The position numbers and the translations under genes were made by a program. From Rubrivirga sp. SAORIC476 (lineage in GTDB: Bacteria > Bacteroidota > Rhodothermia > Rhodothermales > Rubricoccaceae): a DNA stretch of 64,000 bases. Every line of letters begins with the position of its first letter. Positions within the stretch are counted from its first letter, which is position 1. The notes below the pieces were generated by a model that was given only the letters and a program-made list of their open reading frames with translations, ran no database searches and had not been told where the DNA came from. Location: NCBI RefSeq assembly GCF_002283555.1, contig NZ_MVOI01000003.1, positions 580,536-644,535 on the forward strand, given 5' to 3'. Of this stretch, positions 1 through 9,100 are shown piece after piece.

Positions 1-1448
1 CGCTTCTGGACGACCGGAATGGACCACTCGGACGGCTCGGCGACGGGCATCGCGGCGAACGCCTGGCGCGCGGCGGCAGCGGGGCTCTCGACGCTCTGCA
101 CGGTCCGCCCCAGCGCGACCGCCACCACGGCGAGCGCCAGCACGCCGAGCAGCAGCCAGTACGCGCCCGGCGTCAGGAAGACGCCCAGCGCGAGCGCGAC
201 GACGGCCAGCACGGCGGCGCCGACCCATACCGGGAACGGGGGGAGGCCGGTCGGCATCCGCTCGATCTCGGTGGTGTTCGCCAGCCAGCGGCGCAGCAGG
301 TCGGCCGCCCGCGCCAGTTCGTCGGCGTCGTGGAAGCGGATGGCGTTGAGGCGTGCCTTTGCAGCGAGCCGCTTGCCCTCGAACTCCTCCACCTTGCCGC
401 GGACGCGCCCGGCGCGCTGGGCGAAGGCCGCGATGTCGCCGAGGGCGGCGAGGTCGACCGTCGGCGCCGTCTCGACGTGGCCGCCGAGGGCATCGCGGGT
501 GCGGCGCTCGCGCTCGGCGGCGGCGGCGCGGGCCTGGTCGGCCACCTCCAGCCCGCGCGTGGCGGCCTCCACGTCGGCGGCGCGGGCGCGCAGCTCGGCC
601 TCTTCGGGGAGCGTGACCGCGTCCCAGCCGTGCTCCGCGAGGGCCGCGCGCGCCTCCTCCCGCTTCGCGCCCACGTCCGACAGCCGCGCCTCGGCCTTGC
701 GGACCGCGATGCCGAGGTCGTCATACCGCTCCTGGGTGTCGGGTGCGACGGCGGCCAGCGCGTCGGGGAACTCAGCCACCATGCGGGCGGCTGCTTCGGC
801 GGAGGCGGCCGCGGCTGCGGCCTCTTCGAGCAGGCGGTACAGCTCGGCCCGTTCGGCGGCGTCGGTCGCCTCGGTGGCGCGGTCGGCGAGGTCGGCCAAG
901 TCCTGCTCGCGGCGGCGGAGCGCGTCCAGCTCATGCTGGCGGCGCATCACGGCGGCGGCGGCCTCCTCGGCCTGGACTGTCTCCTTCTTCCGCTTCGACG
1001 GCGCAGCCATGAAGCCGAGGCGCTCGCGCGCTGCGTCCAGGTCCACGCCCCCGGCGGCGTCGCGGCGGACCACGTCGGCGAAGGAGTCGCCGTCGGCCAG
1101 GAGGAGGTCGGCGAGGGAAAACTCGTAGCGGTCGCGGTACGACTTGTCGGGCAGGGGCAGGCGGTCTGCCGGGTCGCCCCCGCGGCGGTAGCGCGCCACG
1201 CCGCTCTCGATGTCCACCTGCCAGTCGTCGCCGCCGAAGTGGAACGCGGCCGTGTAGGTCGGCCGGTGGGTCTCGACCGTCTCAGGCCAGAGGACGCCGT
1301 GGATGGCGCGCGCGAGCGTCGTCTTGCCCTGCCCGTTCGGCCCGTAGACCACGTTGACGCCGGGCCCCAGGTCGGGCGCGGCGATGCCTGTCTGCGGGTG
1401 CCCGTAGAACGTGCGGACGGTGACGGCGGTCAGCTCGAAGCGGTCCAT
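1..1448 (-). CDS. SbcC/YhaN-like AAA ATPase, partial (C-terminus beyond window)
   Basis: SMC-like ATPase of the SbcC/YhaN type, expected to act with the neighbouring phosphoesterase in DNA end processing. The ATG at 1448 opens a frame with no stop to the window edge (482 codons). Residues 36-43 are a Walker A motif (GPNGQGKT), followed by an Ala/Glu/Arg-rich stretch that should be coiled coil. Around residues 405-443 there are two hydrophobic segments separated by a short TPGAYW turn. Such a membrane-like hairpin fits YhaN-type proteins better than classical SbcC. The gene starts 74 nt after the stop of the phosphoesterase, same strand, so the pair is probably one operon. The Walker B and signature motifs lie outside the window, so the subfamily is inferred. 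Confidence 0.8.
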   Translation of the reverse strand, partial: MDRFELTAVTVRTFYGHPQTGIAAPDLGPGVNVVYGPNGQGKTTLARAIHGVLWPETVETHRPTYTAAFHFGGDDWQVDIESGVARYRRGGDPADRLPLPDKSYRDRYEFSLADLLLADGDSFADVVRRDAAGGVDLDAARERLGFMAAPSKRKKETVQAEEAAAAVMRRQHELDALRRREQDLADLADRATEATDAAERAELYRLLEEAAAAAASAEAAARMVAEFPDALAAVAPDTQERYDDLGIAVRKAEARLSDVGAKREEARAALAEHGWDAVTLPEEAELRARAADVEAATRGLEVADQARAAAAERERRTRDALGGHVETAPTVDLAALGDIAAFAQRAGRVRGKVEEFEGKRLAAKARLNAIRFHDADELARAADLLRRWLANTTEIERMPTGLPPFPVWVGAAVLAVVALALGVFLTPGAYWLLLGVLALAVVAVALGRTVQSVESPAAAARQAFAAMPVAEPSEWSIPVVQK

Positions 1449-1522
1449 CGGGCGGTACAGGGTACGGGGGGCAGGAGTCGGGACGGCCGGAGGACACGCG
1501 CCTCTCGATCTCCCGCAAGCGA

Positions 1523-2833
1523 TCAGTCCGAGGCGCCCGCAGAGGCGGTCGGCGTCTGGGCGAGGGCCTCCTCCAGCAGCCGGAACGTCTGGCGGCGGAG
1601 GCGGAGGACGGCCTCCTCTCGCAGGTCCTCGGGAAAGCGGCCGGAGCGGCCGAGGGGGGTGAAGACGCGCGCCCGGCGGGCTTGCTGGAGCGCCTCGACA
1701 CTGCGGCGGATCAGCGCGAGGTCGCCTTCGGACGGCGTGCCCGCCTCCAGCCGACCGGCGAGGGCCGCCAGCGTGGCCACCGGGCCGCTGCCCTCGGCCA
1801 GCCCGTCCAGGTCGAGCGCCGGGCGGGCGCGCTCCTCGACGCGGTCCACGGAAACCGTTAGCCCGGACGCCGCCGTCTCGACGGTGTCGAGCAGTTCGCT
1901 CGCGACCGCCTCGACGGATCGGTACGCGGGCGTCCGGCCGCGCAGTGTCAGGCGGACCACGGCGCGGCGGAGCGCCGGGTTCTCGTCGCGGAGCGCGTCG
2001 GCGTGCTCGCGAATCCCGACCGCGACGCGCTCGCGGATCTCGGTCGCGTCGGCGGCTCCCCCGAGGTCGATGGAGAGGGCGTCGTAGCGGACGGTGGCGA
2101 GGGGCACCGCCTCGGCGGTCGCGGTGCCATCACCGGCCACGTCCACCAGCCAGGCGCCGTGGGGGCCGGGCTCGCCGGGGTCGAGCGGCTGCGGCGAGCC
2201 GGGGTACAGGATCAGGCGGCCGTCGCGCGTCCGCAGGTCGGGCGCGTGGATGTGGCCGAGCAGCCACGCCGAGGCGCCCGTCTCCCAGAGTCGGTCCGCG
2301 GTGACGGGCGCGTAGCGACTCCCAGCCACGTCCAGGTCGGCGTGGAGTAGGCCCACCGTCGGCACGTCGCCGGAGACGCCGGGAAAGGTGTCCAGCGGCG
2401 ACGTGTGGACGCTCGGTCCGGCGAACGACCAGCCCCAAAGGCGAAGCACCTCGCGCCCGTTCTTCTCCAGCGGCATCGACGCCCACGTCTCACCGCGGCC
2501 GAGCACGGTGACGCCCTCGCCCACAGCATCGGCCACGGACCCCAGCACGTCGTGGTCGTGGTTGCCCGCGACCGCGACCACCGGGATGCCCGCCTCGACG
2601 AGCCGGTGGAGCGCCCGCTCCAGCACGCCGAAGGCCTCGAAGTACTTGTTGCTCTGGTCCGCCACGTCGCCCGTGAGGATCACCGCGTCGACGTGGCGCT
2701 CGATGGCCTGGTCCACGAGGGCCCGCACGACGGCCTGGATCTCCAGGGCCGGGTCGCCGGGCGGCACGCGGCTCGGGTACCGGCCGAGGTGGAGATCGCC
2801 GCTGACGAGGAGGCGGGCGCGCAGTCCGGACAT
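1523..2833 (-). CDS. SbcD/YhaO-like metallophosphoesterase
   Basis: Calcineurin-like phosphoesterase, probably the nuclease partner of the ATPase downstream. The metal-binding motifs are in canonical order: GDLH (D13, H15), GDVADQ, GNHDHD and GHIH. The C-terminal part (about residues 270-436) is Arg/Glu/Leu-rich and helical-looking, like the capping region of SbcD/YhaO proteins. Length (436 aa) is normal for the family. ATG at 2833 is preceded by a TAGATTC promoter-like box at 2853-2859, 19 nt upstream. Cytoplasmic; no signal peptide. Assignment to SbcD versus YhaO cannot be settled from motifs alone. Confidence 0.88.
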   Translation of the reverse strand: MSGLRARLLVSGDLHLGRYPSRVPPGDPALEIQAVVRALVDQAIERHVDAVILTGDVADQSNKYFEAFGVLERALHRLVEAGIPVVAVAGNHDHDVLGSVADAVGEGVTVLGRGETWASMPLEKNGREVLRLWGWSFAGPSVHTSPLDTFPGVSGDVPTVGLLHADLDVAGSRYAPVTADRLWETGASAWLLGHIHAPDLRTRDGRLILYPGSPQPLDPGEPGPHGAWLVDVAGDGTATAEAVPLATVRYDALSIDLGGAADATEIRERVAVGIREHADALRDENPALRRAVVRLTLRGRTPAYRSVEAVASELLDTVETAASGLTVSVDRVEERARPALDLDGLAEGSGPVATLAALAGRLEAGTPSEGDLALIRRSVEALQQARRARVFTPLGRSGRFPEDLREEAVLRLRRQTFRLLEEALAQTPTASAGASD

Positions 2834-2852
2834 GGCATGGGGGGAACGCCCG

Positions 2853-2859
2853 GAATCTA
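2853..2859 (-). promoter_or_regulatory. Putative -10-like box TAGATTC
   Basis: Reads TAGATTC on the minus strand, 19 nt before the ATG of the SbcD-like gene. One of a series of TAnnTTG-like boxes at near-constant distance from start codons in this window (see findings). No clear upstream TTG element. Confidence 0.4.
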
Positions 2860-2926
2860 CCCCTTCATTCCTCCCCGACGCCGTGTGGTTCGCGGCCCGC
2901 CGTGCCCGGAGTCGGCGTGGGGTTCG

Positions 2927-3241
2927 TCACACCGGCAGGTGCGCGTCGAGCCAGAGCCGCACCTCTGCCTCGGGGAGCGCGCCGGTGAACTGGGCCGCGA
3001 CCGCGCCGTCGACGAACAGCTTGACCGCCGGGATGCCGCGGATCCCGAATCGGCGCATCAGATCAGGGTGCCGGTCGGTGTTGATCTTGACGAGGCGCCA
3101 CCGCCCCCCGCTCTCGCGCGCCAGCGCCTCCAGGGTCGGCCCGAGGGCGCGGCAGGGAGCGCACCACGGCGCCCAGAAGTCGACCACGACGGGCTTGTCG
3201 TGGCTCTTGTCGAGGACCTCGGTCTGAAAGCGGTCGGCCAT
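2927..3241 (-). CDS. Thioredoxin
   Basis: Small cytoplasmic thiol-disulfide reductase, 104 aa, the usual thioredoxin size. The active site is WCAPC (C27 and C30), a variant of the common WCGPC. A GIP segment near residue 70 supplies the cis-proline expected opposite the active site. No signal peptide, so it should act in the cytoplasm. It is the last gene of an apparent three-gene operon (DUF1080 lipoprotein, rhodanese, thioredoxin), with a 63 nt gap from rhodanese. No rho-independent terminator with a T tract is evident after it. Confidence 0.93.
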   Translation of the reverse strand: MADRFQTEVLDKSHDKPVVVDFWAPWCAPCRALGPTLEALARESGGRWRLVKINTDRHPDLMRRFGIRGIPAVKLFVDGAVAAQFTGALPEAEVRLWLDAHLPV

Positions 3242-3304
3242 CTCGGGAGAAGCGTGCAGTCTGGTGGATCGGCAGATCCCGCCCGGTCGGAACGTGAGGC
3301 CCGC

Positions 3305-3643
3305 CTAGGCGGGCTCGGCGCCCGCCCGGACGAGCGCGTCGAAGCCGCCCACGTTGACGGCGCCCGTGAGCCCCATCGACTGGAGGATGCCTGCGGCGGA
3401 ACCAGAGCGCTGGCCGGACCGGCAGTAGAGGTACACCGGCTCCTCGGTCGGCAGCTCCATCGCCTGAACCTGCTGCGCGAAGTCGGGCGCGAACACGTCC
3501 ACGTTGACGGCGCCCGCGAGGTGGCCCTCAGCGAACTCCTCCGGCGTGCGGACGTCGAGAACAGGAGACCCGGGCGCGCGCTGGGCGACGAAGTCGGACG
3601 GAGCGAGGACAGGTGCCGCGGGAGGGCGGGAGAAGAACGACAT
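3305..3643 (-). CDS. Rhodanese-like domain protein
   Basis: Single-domain rhodanese, 112 aa, expected to transfer sulfane sulfur through a persulfide on the catalytic cysteine. The active-site loop is CRSGQRS starting at C74, and the N-terminal LDVRTPEEF and GHLAGAVN motifs are typical. No signal peptide. Its stop is 63 nt from the thioredoxin start and its ATG is 22 nt after the DUF1080 gene, all on one strand. A link between sulfur transfer and thioredoxin reduction is plausible; the substrate is not shown by sequence. Confidence 0.9.
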   Translation of the reverse strand: MSFFSRPPAAPVLAPSDFVAQRAPGSPVLDVRTPEEFAEGHLAGAVNVDVFAPDFAQQVQAMELPTEEPVYLYCRSGQRSGSAAGILQSMGLTGAVNVGGFDALVRAGAEPA

Positions 3644-3665
3644 GGATCGGGAGCAGGGCGGCGGT

Positions 3666-4778
3666 CTACTCCGGGACCGCCGTGTAGGTGCCGCCGCCCA
3701 TCGTGAACGTCAGGCCCGTCACCGCGCCGTCGGCGCCGAGGGCCACATCGAATACGCCGTCGGTGTTGCGGAGGTGGAGGCGGGTCGGCGAGAGCGGGAC
3801 CAGTTCCAGCACGCCGGAACGCCACGGCATCGACAGGCCGAGCCCCTCGCCGAGGCGCTCGATGACGAACGTGCCGCCGCCGTCCCGCGCGTAGCGCCCG
3901 ACGAGCCGGTCGCGCTCGGCGGGGCTCAGGTCGGTGGCGGCGGGCAGGGCGTAGTCGGCGGGCGGGGCCGCGCGCTCGGGGAGGCGGCGGACCCATAGGT
4001 TGCGGAAGCGGACCGGGCTGCCGTGGTCCTGGAGCCCGATCACGCCCGGCCCGTGGGCCTCGTACGGGAGCGACTCCAGCCAGATCGTCATCGCGGGCAG
4101 GACCTCGTTGTTCTGCACCAGCACGCCGTTGTGGACGACCGTCAGGCGGGCCTCTTCCAGCAGGCTCCCGTCGGCGGCGAAGCGCGGGAGGCGGAAGAAG
4201 ACGTCGTAGGCCTGCCACTCGGTCGGCGGGCGGGTCGCGTCGAAGAGGGGCGGGAACTGGCCGTAGATGGCGGCAGCGCGGCCGTCGGCGTAGGTCCGGT
4301 TGTTCCACACGTCGAGGATCTGGACCTCGTAACGGCCGTCGACGAGGAACAGACCCGAATTGCTGCGGTCCTGGCTCGTCTTCTCGGGCTCGTCGGCAGG
4401 CATCCACTCGATGTGGACCTGCACGTCGCCGAAGGCCTCCTTCGTCTGGATGCCCCCCGTGCCCGGAGCGACGACGAGGGCGCCCGCCTCGGTCGTCCAC
4501 GGGATGGCGCCGCCGCTGGCCGTCTCCCAGTTCTCCGCGCCGGAGCCGTCGGGCCCGATCAGCACCACCGCGTCGGACGGCGGAGCGACGGGCAGCGCGG
4601 CGGCGGCCGGCTCCACGCGTGGCGGCTGCGGGCGCTCGATGTCGTGCTGCCGCCATCCGGGAGGCGCCGGCGTGTGCGGGCGAGCCGCCGTCACCGGACC
4701 GACCGGGCTCGTCGGCGAGGGGGTGCTGCACGCGCCGAGACCGGCGATCAGAACAAGGGCGAGGAGGCGGAGAGTCAC
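3666..4778 (-). CDS. DUF1080 (3-keto-disaccharide hydrolase-like) lipoprotein
   Basis: Exported lipoprotein, 370 aa. GTG start at 4778 gives a clean lipoprotein signal with lipobox LGAC (Cys17). The central part (about 70-275) carries features of DUF1080/3-keto-disaccharide hydrolase proteins: NSGLFL, a WQAYD motif, NNxV and GxIGLQDHG near the domain end. These concanavalin-like domains are linked to cleavage of 3-keto-glycosides, but the substrate here is unknown. The C-terminal 80 residues form an extra beta-rich module. The gene leads an operon with rhodanese and thioredoxin, an unusual context. A TATCCTTG box lies 22 nt before the start. Confidence 0.82.
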   Translation of the reverse strand: MTLRLLALVLIAGLGACSTPSPTSPVGPVTAARPHTPAPPGWRQHDIERPQPPRVEPAAAALPVAPPSDAVVLIGPDGSGAENWETASGGAIPWTTEAGALVVAPGTGGIQTKEAFGDVQVHIEWMPADEPEKTSQDRSNSGLFLVDGRYEVQILDVWNNRTYADGRAAAIYGQFPPLFDATRPPTEWQAYDVFFRLPRFAADGSLLEEARLTVVHNGVLVQNNEVLPAMTIWLESLPYEAHGPGVIGLQDHGSPVRFRNLWVRRLPERAAPPADYALPAATDLSPAERDRLVGRYARDGGGTFVIERLGEGLGLSMPWRSGVLELVPLSPTRLHLRNTDGVFDVALGADGAVTGLTFTMGGGTYTAVPE

Positions 4779-4800
4779 GGCGACGGGGCGAAGGACACGT

Positions 4801-4808
4801 CAAGGATA
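4801..4808 (-). promoter_or_regulatory. Putative -10-like box TATCCTTG
   Basis: Minus-strand TATCCTTG, 22 nt before the GTG start of the DUF1080 lipoprotein. It matches the Bacteroidota TAnnTTTG element except for one base. Position agrees with other start-proximal boxes in the window. Confidence 0.35.
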
Positions 4809-4930
4809 CCTCTCGGGCCACGACTCGGGTCTGTCCCACCCTCGCCCCCGGTTCCGCCCTACGCGAACGCGCGAGTCGCGGCGCTACCCTCTCCCCACTG
4901 TTCCTCTGCCTCCTGGCCGGTTCCCTCAGC

Positions 4931-6178
4931 ATGTCTGCTCTCCTCCGTCGCGACCTCGCGGCGCGGCTCGCCCCTCTCCTGGACGACGGGCACACCCTCG
5001 GGCTGTCCGAGGCGGAGCAGGTCGCGGTCCGAACCGGGCGCGCGGACACCCTCTCGCTCGATACGCTCGCCGACGCCCTCGCCCGCGCCGGCCGCCCGGT
5101 GCGCGCTCAGGACCTCCAGCCTGCCTCGACAGACACGGCGTACCACGACCTGTTCCAGTCGATCGCTGAGGGGTTCGGCGTCCTCGAGATGATCTTCGAC
5201 GCCGACGGGGCCGTGGGCGACTACCGGTTCATCGAGACCAACCCGGCCTTCGAAGCGCACACGGGGCTGAGCGAGGTGGTGGGGCGAACCATCCTGGAGG
5301 TCGTGCCCGACATCGAGCCTCGGTGGATCGAGACCTACGGTCGGGTCGCGCAGACAGGCGAGCCGACGCGCTTCCAGCAGCCCGCCGACGCGCTGGGCCG
5401 CACCTTTCGGGTGCAGGCCTTCCCGATGGGCGACGCCGCAGACCACCGCGTCGCCATCCTCTTCTCCGACATCACGGAGCGCCTCCAGGCCGAGGCCGCG
5501 CTGCGCCAGGCCAACGAGACGCTCGAAGAGGAGGTCGAGACCCGAACGCGAGAGCTGCGAGCCCTGGCCCGAGCCCTCACGATGGCCGAGCAGGAGGTCC
5601 GCCGCCGGATCGCCCACGTGCTCCACGACGACCTGCAGCAGGTCCTCCACGGCGCCCAGATCGCCACTCAGGTCCGGGACGCCGATCGACTCGAAGGCCT
5701 GCTCGACCGGGCGCTCTCGCTCACCCGCCTCCTGGCCCACGAGCTCAGCCCGCCGCTCCTCAGCGACACGGGCCTGGGCCCCCTGATGACCTGGCTCGCC
5801 GACAACCAGGGCGCCCTCTACGGCCTGACCGTGACCGTCGACGTGCCGGACACGGTGGTGGTCCACGAGGAGCACCTTCGGATCCTGCTCTACCAGCTCG
5901 TCCGCGAGTTGCTCTTCAACGTCGCCAAGCACGCCCGGACCCGGACGGCGCGGATCCGGGCCGAGGCCGACGAGGAGGTCATCCGCATCGTCGTCGAGGA
6001 CGACGGGGTCGGATTCACGCCTCCCTCCCTCATCGAGCTTCAGGAAGGTCGCGGGCTCGGGCTGTCGAGCGTGTGGGATCGGCTCACCCTGGTCGGCGGC
6101 CGGCTCGACATCGTGTCCGCCCCGGGTGCAGGCGCCCGGCTCGTGCTGGAGGTCCCGTCCGGGACGCCGCGTCCCTGA
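4931..6178 (+). CDS. PAS-domain sensor histidine kinase (HisKA_3 type), orphan
   Basis: Cytoplasmic sensor kinase, 415 aa from ATG 4931. The reading frame extends upstream to 4619, but that part is low-complexity antisense of the preceding gene. Domain order: N-terminal region of about 65 residues, PAS about 70-185, coiled-coil linker 185-222, HisKA_3 dimerisation helix with phospho-acceptor H232 in RRRIAHVLHDD, then HATPase with N330, DDGVGF 357-362 and GRGLGLSS. No transmembrane segment, so an internal signal (redox, ligand) is likely. No response regulator is adjacent; its partner must be encoded elsewhere. The preceding leader is pyrimidine-rich (CTCTGCCTCC). Confidence 0.88.
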   Translation: MSALLRRDLAARLAPLLDDGHTLGLSEAEQVAVRTGRADTLSLDTLADALARAGRPVRAQDLQPASTDTAYHDLFQSIAEGFGVLEMIFDADGAVGDYRFIETNPAFEAHTGLSEVVGRTILEVVPDIEPRWIETYGRVAQTGEPTRFQQPADALGRTFRVQAFPMGDAADHRVAILFSDITERLQAEAALRQANETLEEEVETRTRELRALARALTMAEQEVRRRIAHVLHDDLQQVLHGAQIATQVRDADRLEGLLDRALSLTRLLAHELSPPLLSDTGLGPLMTWLADNQGALYGLTVTVDVPDTVVVHEEHLRILLYQLVRELLFNVAKHARTRTARIRAEADEEVIRIVVEDDGVGFTPPSLIELQEGRGLGLSSVWDRLTLVGGRLDIVSAPGAGARLVLEVPSGTPRP

Positions 6179-6187
6179 TTCCGGCCG

Positions 6188-9100
6188 TCAGCGCACCACC
6201 GTCACCGGACGGGTGGCGATGCGACCGGTGACCGGGTCTGGCAGGCGGAGGACGTACGTGCCCGCCGGAAGCGCGCGGAGGTCCAGCGAGACCACCCCCG
6301 ACGTCGAAACCGGGACCTCCGTCAGGCGACGGCCGAGCAGATCGACCACGCTCAGCTCCGTTTCGGCACCCACCGCCACACGGACGCTCGCGCGGGCACG
6401 GGCGGGGTTCGGGTACACCGCCTCCATCCCGAACTCCGCCTCTGCCGAGGCCGGCCGCGATCCCACGATCGGTCCGTCAGTAAACGCCGACGACGTGAGG
6501 GCAACGTGACGGAGCAACGTGGCAGCCGTCTCGCCGTCGTCGCCCGATGCCACGAACAGACCCGCCAGGATCGGTCCTCCGAGGGCGGGCACGTCGCCCT
6601 CGGCCAGGAGGTCCCAGGTCTCGCCGTCCACAGATGTGAACGCCGAGAGCCGGCTCCCGGCCCGGTCGACGCGCAGCCAGATCGGCGCCGTCTGCCCGTC
6701 GGGGTCGATCACGGGCGTCGTGGGGCCGTCGGGGTCCAGGCGAGCCTGGACGAGCAGGCCCTGATCGGTCTGCACCAGCGCCCCATAGACGGCGCCGGGG
6801 TCGAGCGACGCCCGCAGCATCACGCCCGACATGGCGCCGGGCAGATCGGGCGTGAGTGCGTCTACGCGGACCACCAGCGATCCGTCGGCGTCGAGCGGCT
6901 GCCAGACGAAGGAGAACCGGTCCGCCGTACCGGCCACCCGGCCTGCCGCCTCGATCCCGATCGCGTCACCGACGCGTGCCGCACTGCCCCCCGGCGGCCC
7001 GACGGCGGAGACGGTCCACGGGGCGGGCACCCCGGCAATGTCGTCCGCATCCCCCTGTGCCCAGACGCGCAGCTCGCTGGCAGACACGAACCCGGCGGTG
7101 CCCCCGGGCGGCCCGATCAGACGGACCGCGTCGCCTTCAGCGGGTGCGAACGCGATCTCGTACCGGTCGAACGGCCGCCCGTCGTCGGCCCGGTACGCCG
7201 GTGAGATGCGGAGGTCGGTGACGTCGTGCCACGCCCCGCCGCGGCGGACCTGCGCTCGCGGGGGGGCCTCGAACCAGCCGCCGTCGGCCCAATGGAGGCC
7301 CTCCTGGAACGAGAGGCGCATGACGCGCCGGACCTGCCCGAGATCGGCCTGGACCCAGTCCTCCGCCCGGTCCCGCGTGCCCGTGTAGGTGGCGAACTGG
7401 CGGGACGCATCGGCGCCGGGCAGGGGCGTGACGCCATCCGTCAGGACGTTCAGGTCGCTGCTCCCACGGCCCGGCGCGGGCGCCGCGACAGACGCCGAGA
7501 GCACGCTGGTGGCCGACACATCCACCTCGCCGACGTCCCCGGCGAGGGAGAGCACGACTTCGTCGGTGCCCGTCATGCCGGAAGCGTCCCGTACCTCGGC
7601 GCGAACGCGGTAGTAGACGCGGTCGCCCGGCGCTCCGTGGTCCGGCACGACGAACGCCGTCTCGGCGTCGGCGCCCTCGAACACGTCGAAGTGGATGTGC
7701 TCGTTGTGCACCTGCACCACGCGCCACCGGACGAACAGGTCGGCGGGGTCCTGGTCGGGGTCGCTCACGTCGGCCGCGAGGCGGACCGACTGGCCGGCCG
7801 CGCCGCGGGTGACGGCCGACGGCGACGTGATGCGGATCGACGGGGGGCTGCCGCCACGGACCAGGACCTGGGTCGCGGCCTGCGCCGTGGTCGCGCCGTC
7901 GCTCACCGTCAGGGTCGCGGTGTAGGTGCCCGCCTCGGTGAACGTGTGGACGGGCGCTCGCTCGGACGAGGTCGCGCCGTCTCCGAACGTCCAGGCATAC
8001 GTCAGCGCCGCACCGCGCGGCGAGAACGAGCCGTCGGGCGAGAACTGGACGCGGAGGCCATTCGCCCCGCGGCTCCCCTGCATCGGCGACGCCGCCACGT
8101 AGGCGACCGGCGGGCCGGGGACGGTCTCATTCTCGTGCCGGAGACGCCGGATGCGGCCTACCCCCACATCGACCAGGTAGAGGTACTCCGTCTGGGCGTC
8201 GTAGGCATACGCCACGACCGGCCCCATGCCGGTCCCTACCAGCCGGTCCCGCCGCAGCCCGCCCCCCGGCGCCAGCGGCACCATCGCCGTCCAGCCCATC
8301 ACGTAGTCGCCGTAGAAGAGCGAGCCCCGGTACACCTCGGGGTAGCGGGTGCCGTTGTAGATCGCCCCGCCGACGATGGCCCGCGCCGTCCGGCCCGACG
8401 GGGAGGACATCGCCGGGTCGTCGTGGTGCCAGGTGAAGTCGGGCGGCGTGAGGACGCCCGCCAGCGGCGTGCCGCAGCCGTTGGTGGCGGGCGAGGCCTG
8501 CTGGTAGCCGTCGTTGGGGGCGGGGCCTTCGAAGCACGGCCATCCCAGGTTCTCCCCGCCGCGGACGCGGTGCAGGTCCTCCCACGCTGCCCATCCCACG
8601 TCGCCGACGTAGACGCGGCCGGGGTTGCCCTGGCCGGGGTGCGAGCGCCCGCCCCGTGGGTCCACCACGAACCGGTACGGGTTGCGGACGCCGAGCGCCC
8701 AGACGCGCGACGCGTTGTCGTTCAGGTCGCCGGTGTAGAACGGGTTCGAGGCGTAGCCGCGGCCGTTGCGTGGGTCGATGCGCAGGATCTTGCCCGCCAG
8801 ACTCTCCAGCCGCTGGCTCCGGAACGCGCCGATGTCCTCGCTGGCGTCCAGCCTGCCCGCGCCGAAACACGCGTCGTACTGCCCCCCCGGATCGACCGCG
8901 TAGTAGCTCGCGCCGTCGCCCGCGCCGACCAGCAGCGAGCCGTCCGACCCGAAGGCGAGCGTCCCGATGGTGTGGCTGTAGTAGCACGACGGGATGCCGG
9001 TGCCGAAGGTCTCGCCCAGCAAGACGCGGCGGGTCGAGAGATCGGCCACGGACGGGTTGTCGGCCCGGCCCGCGAAGCGCGTCACCCGCGCGAAGGCATC

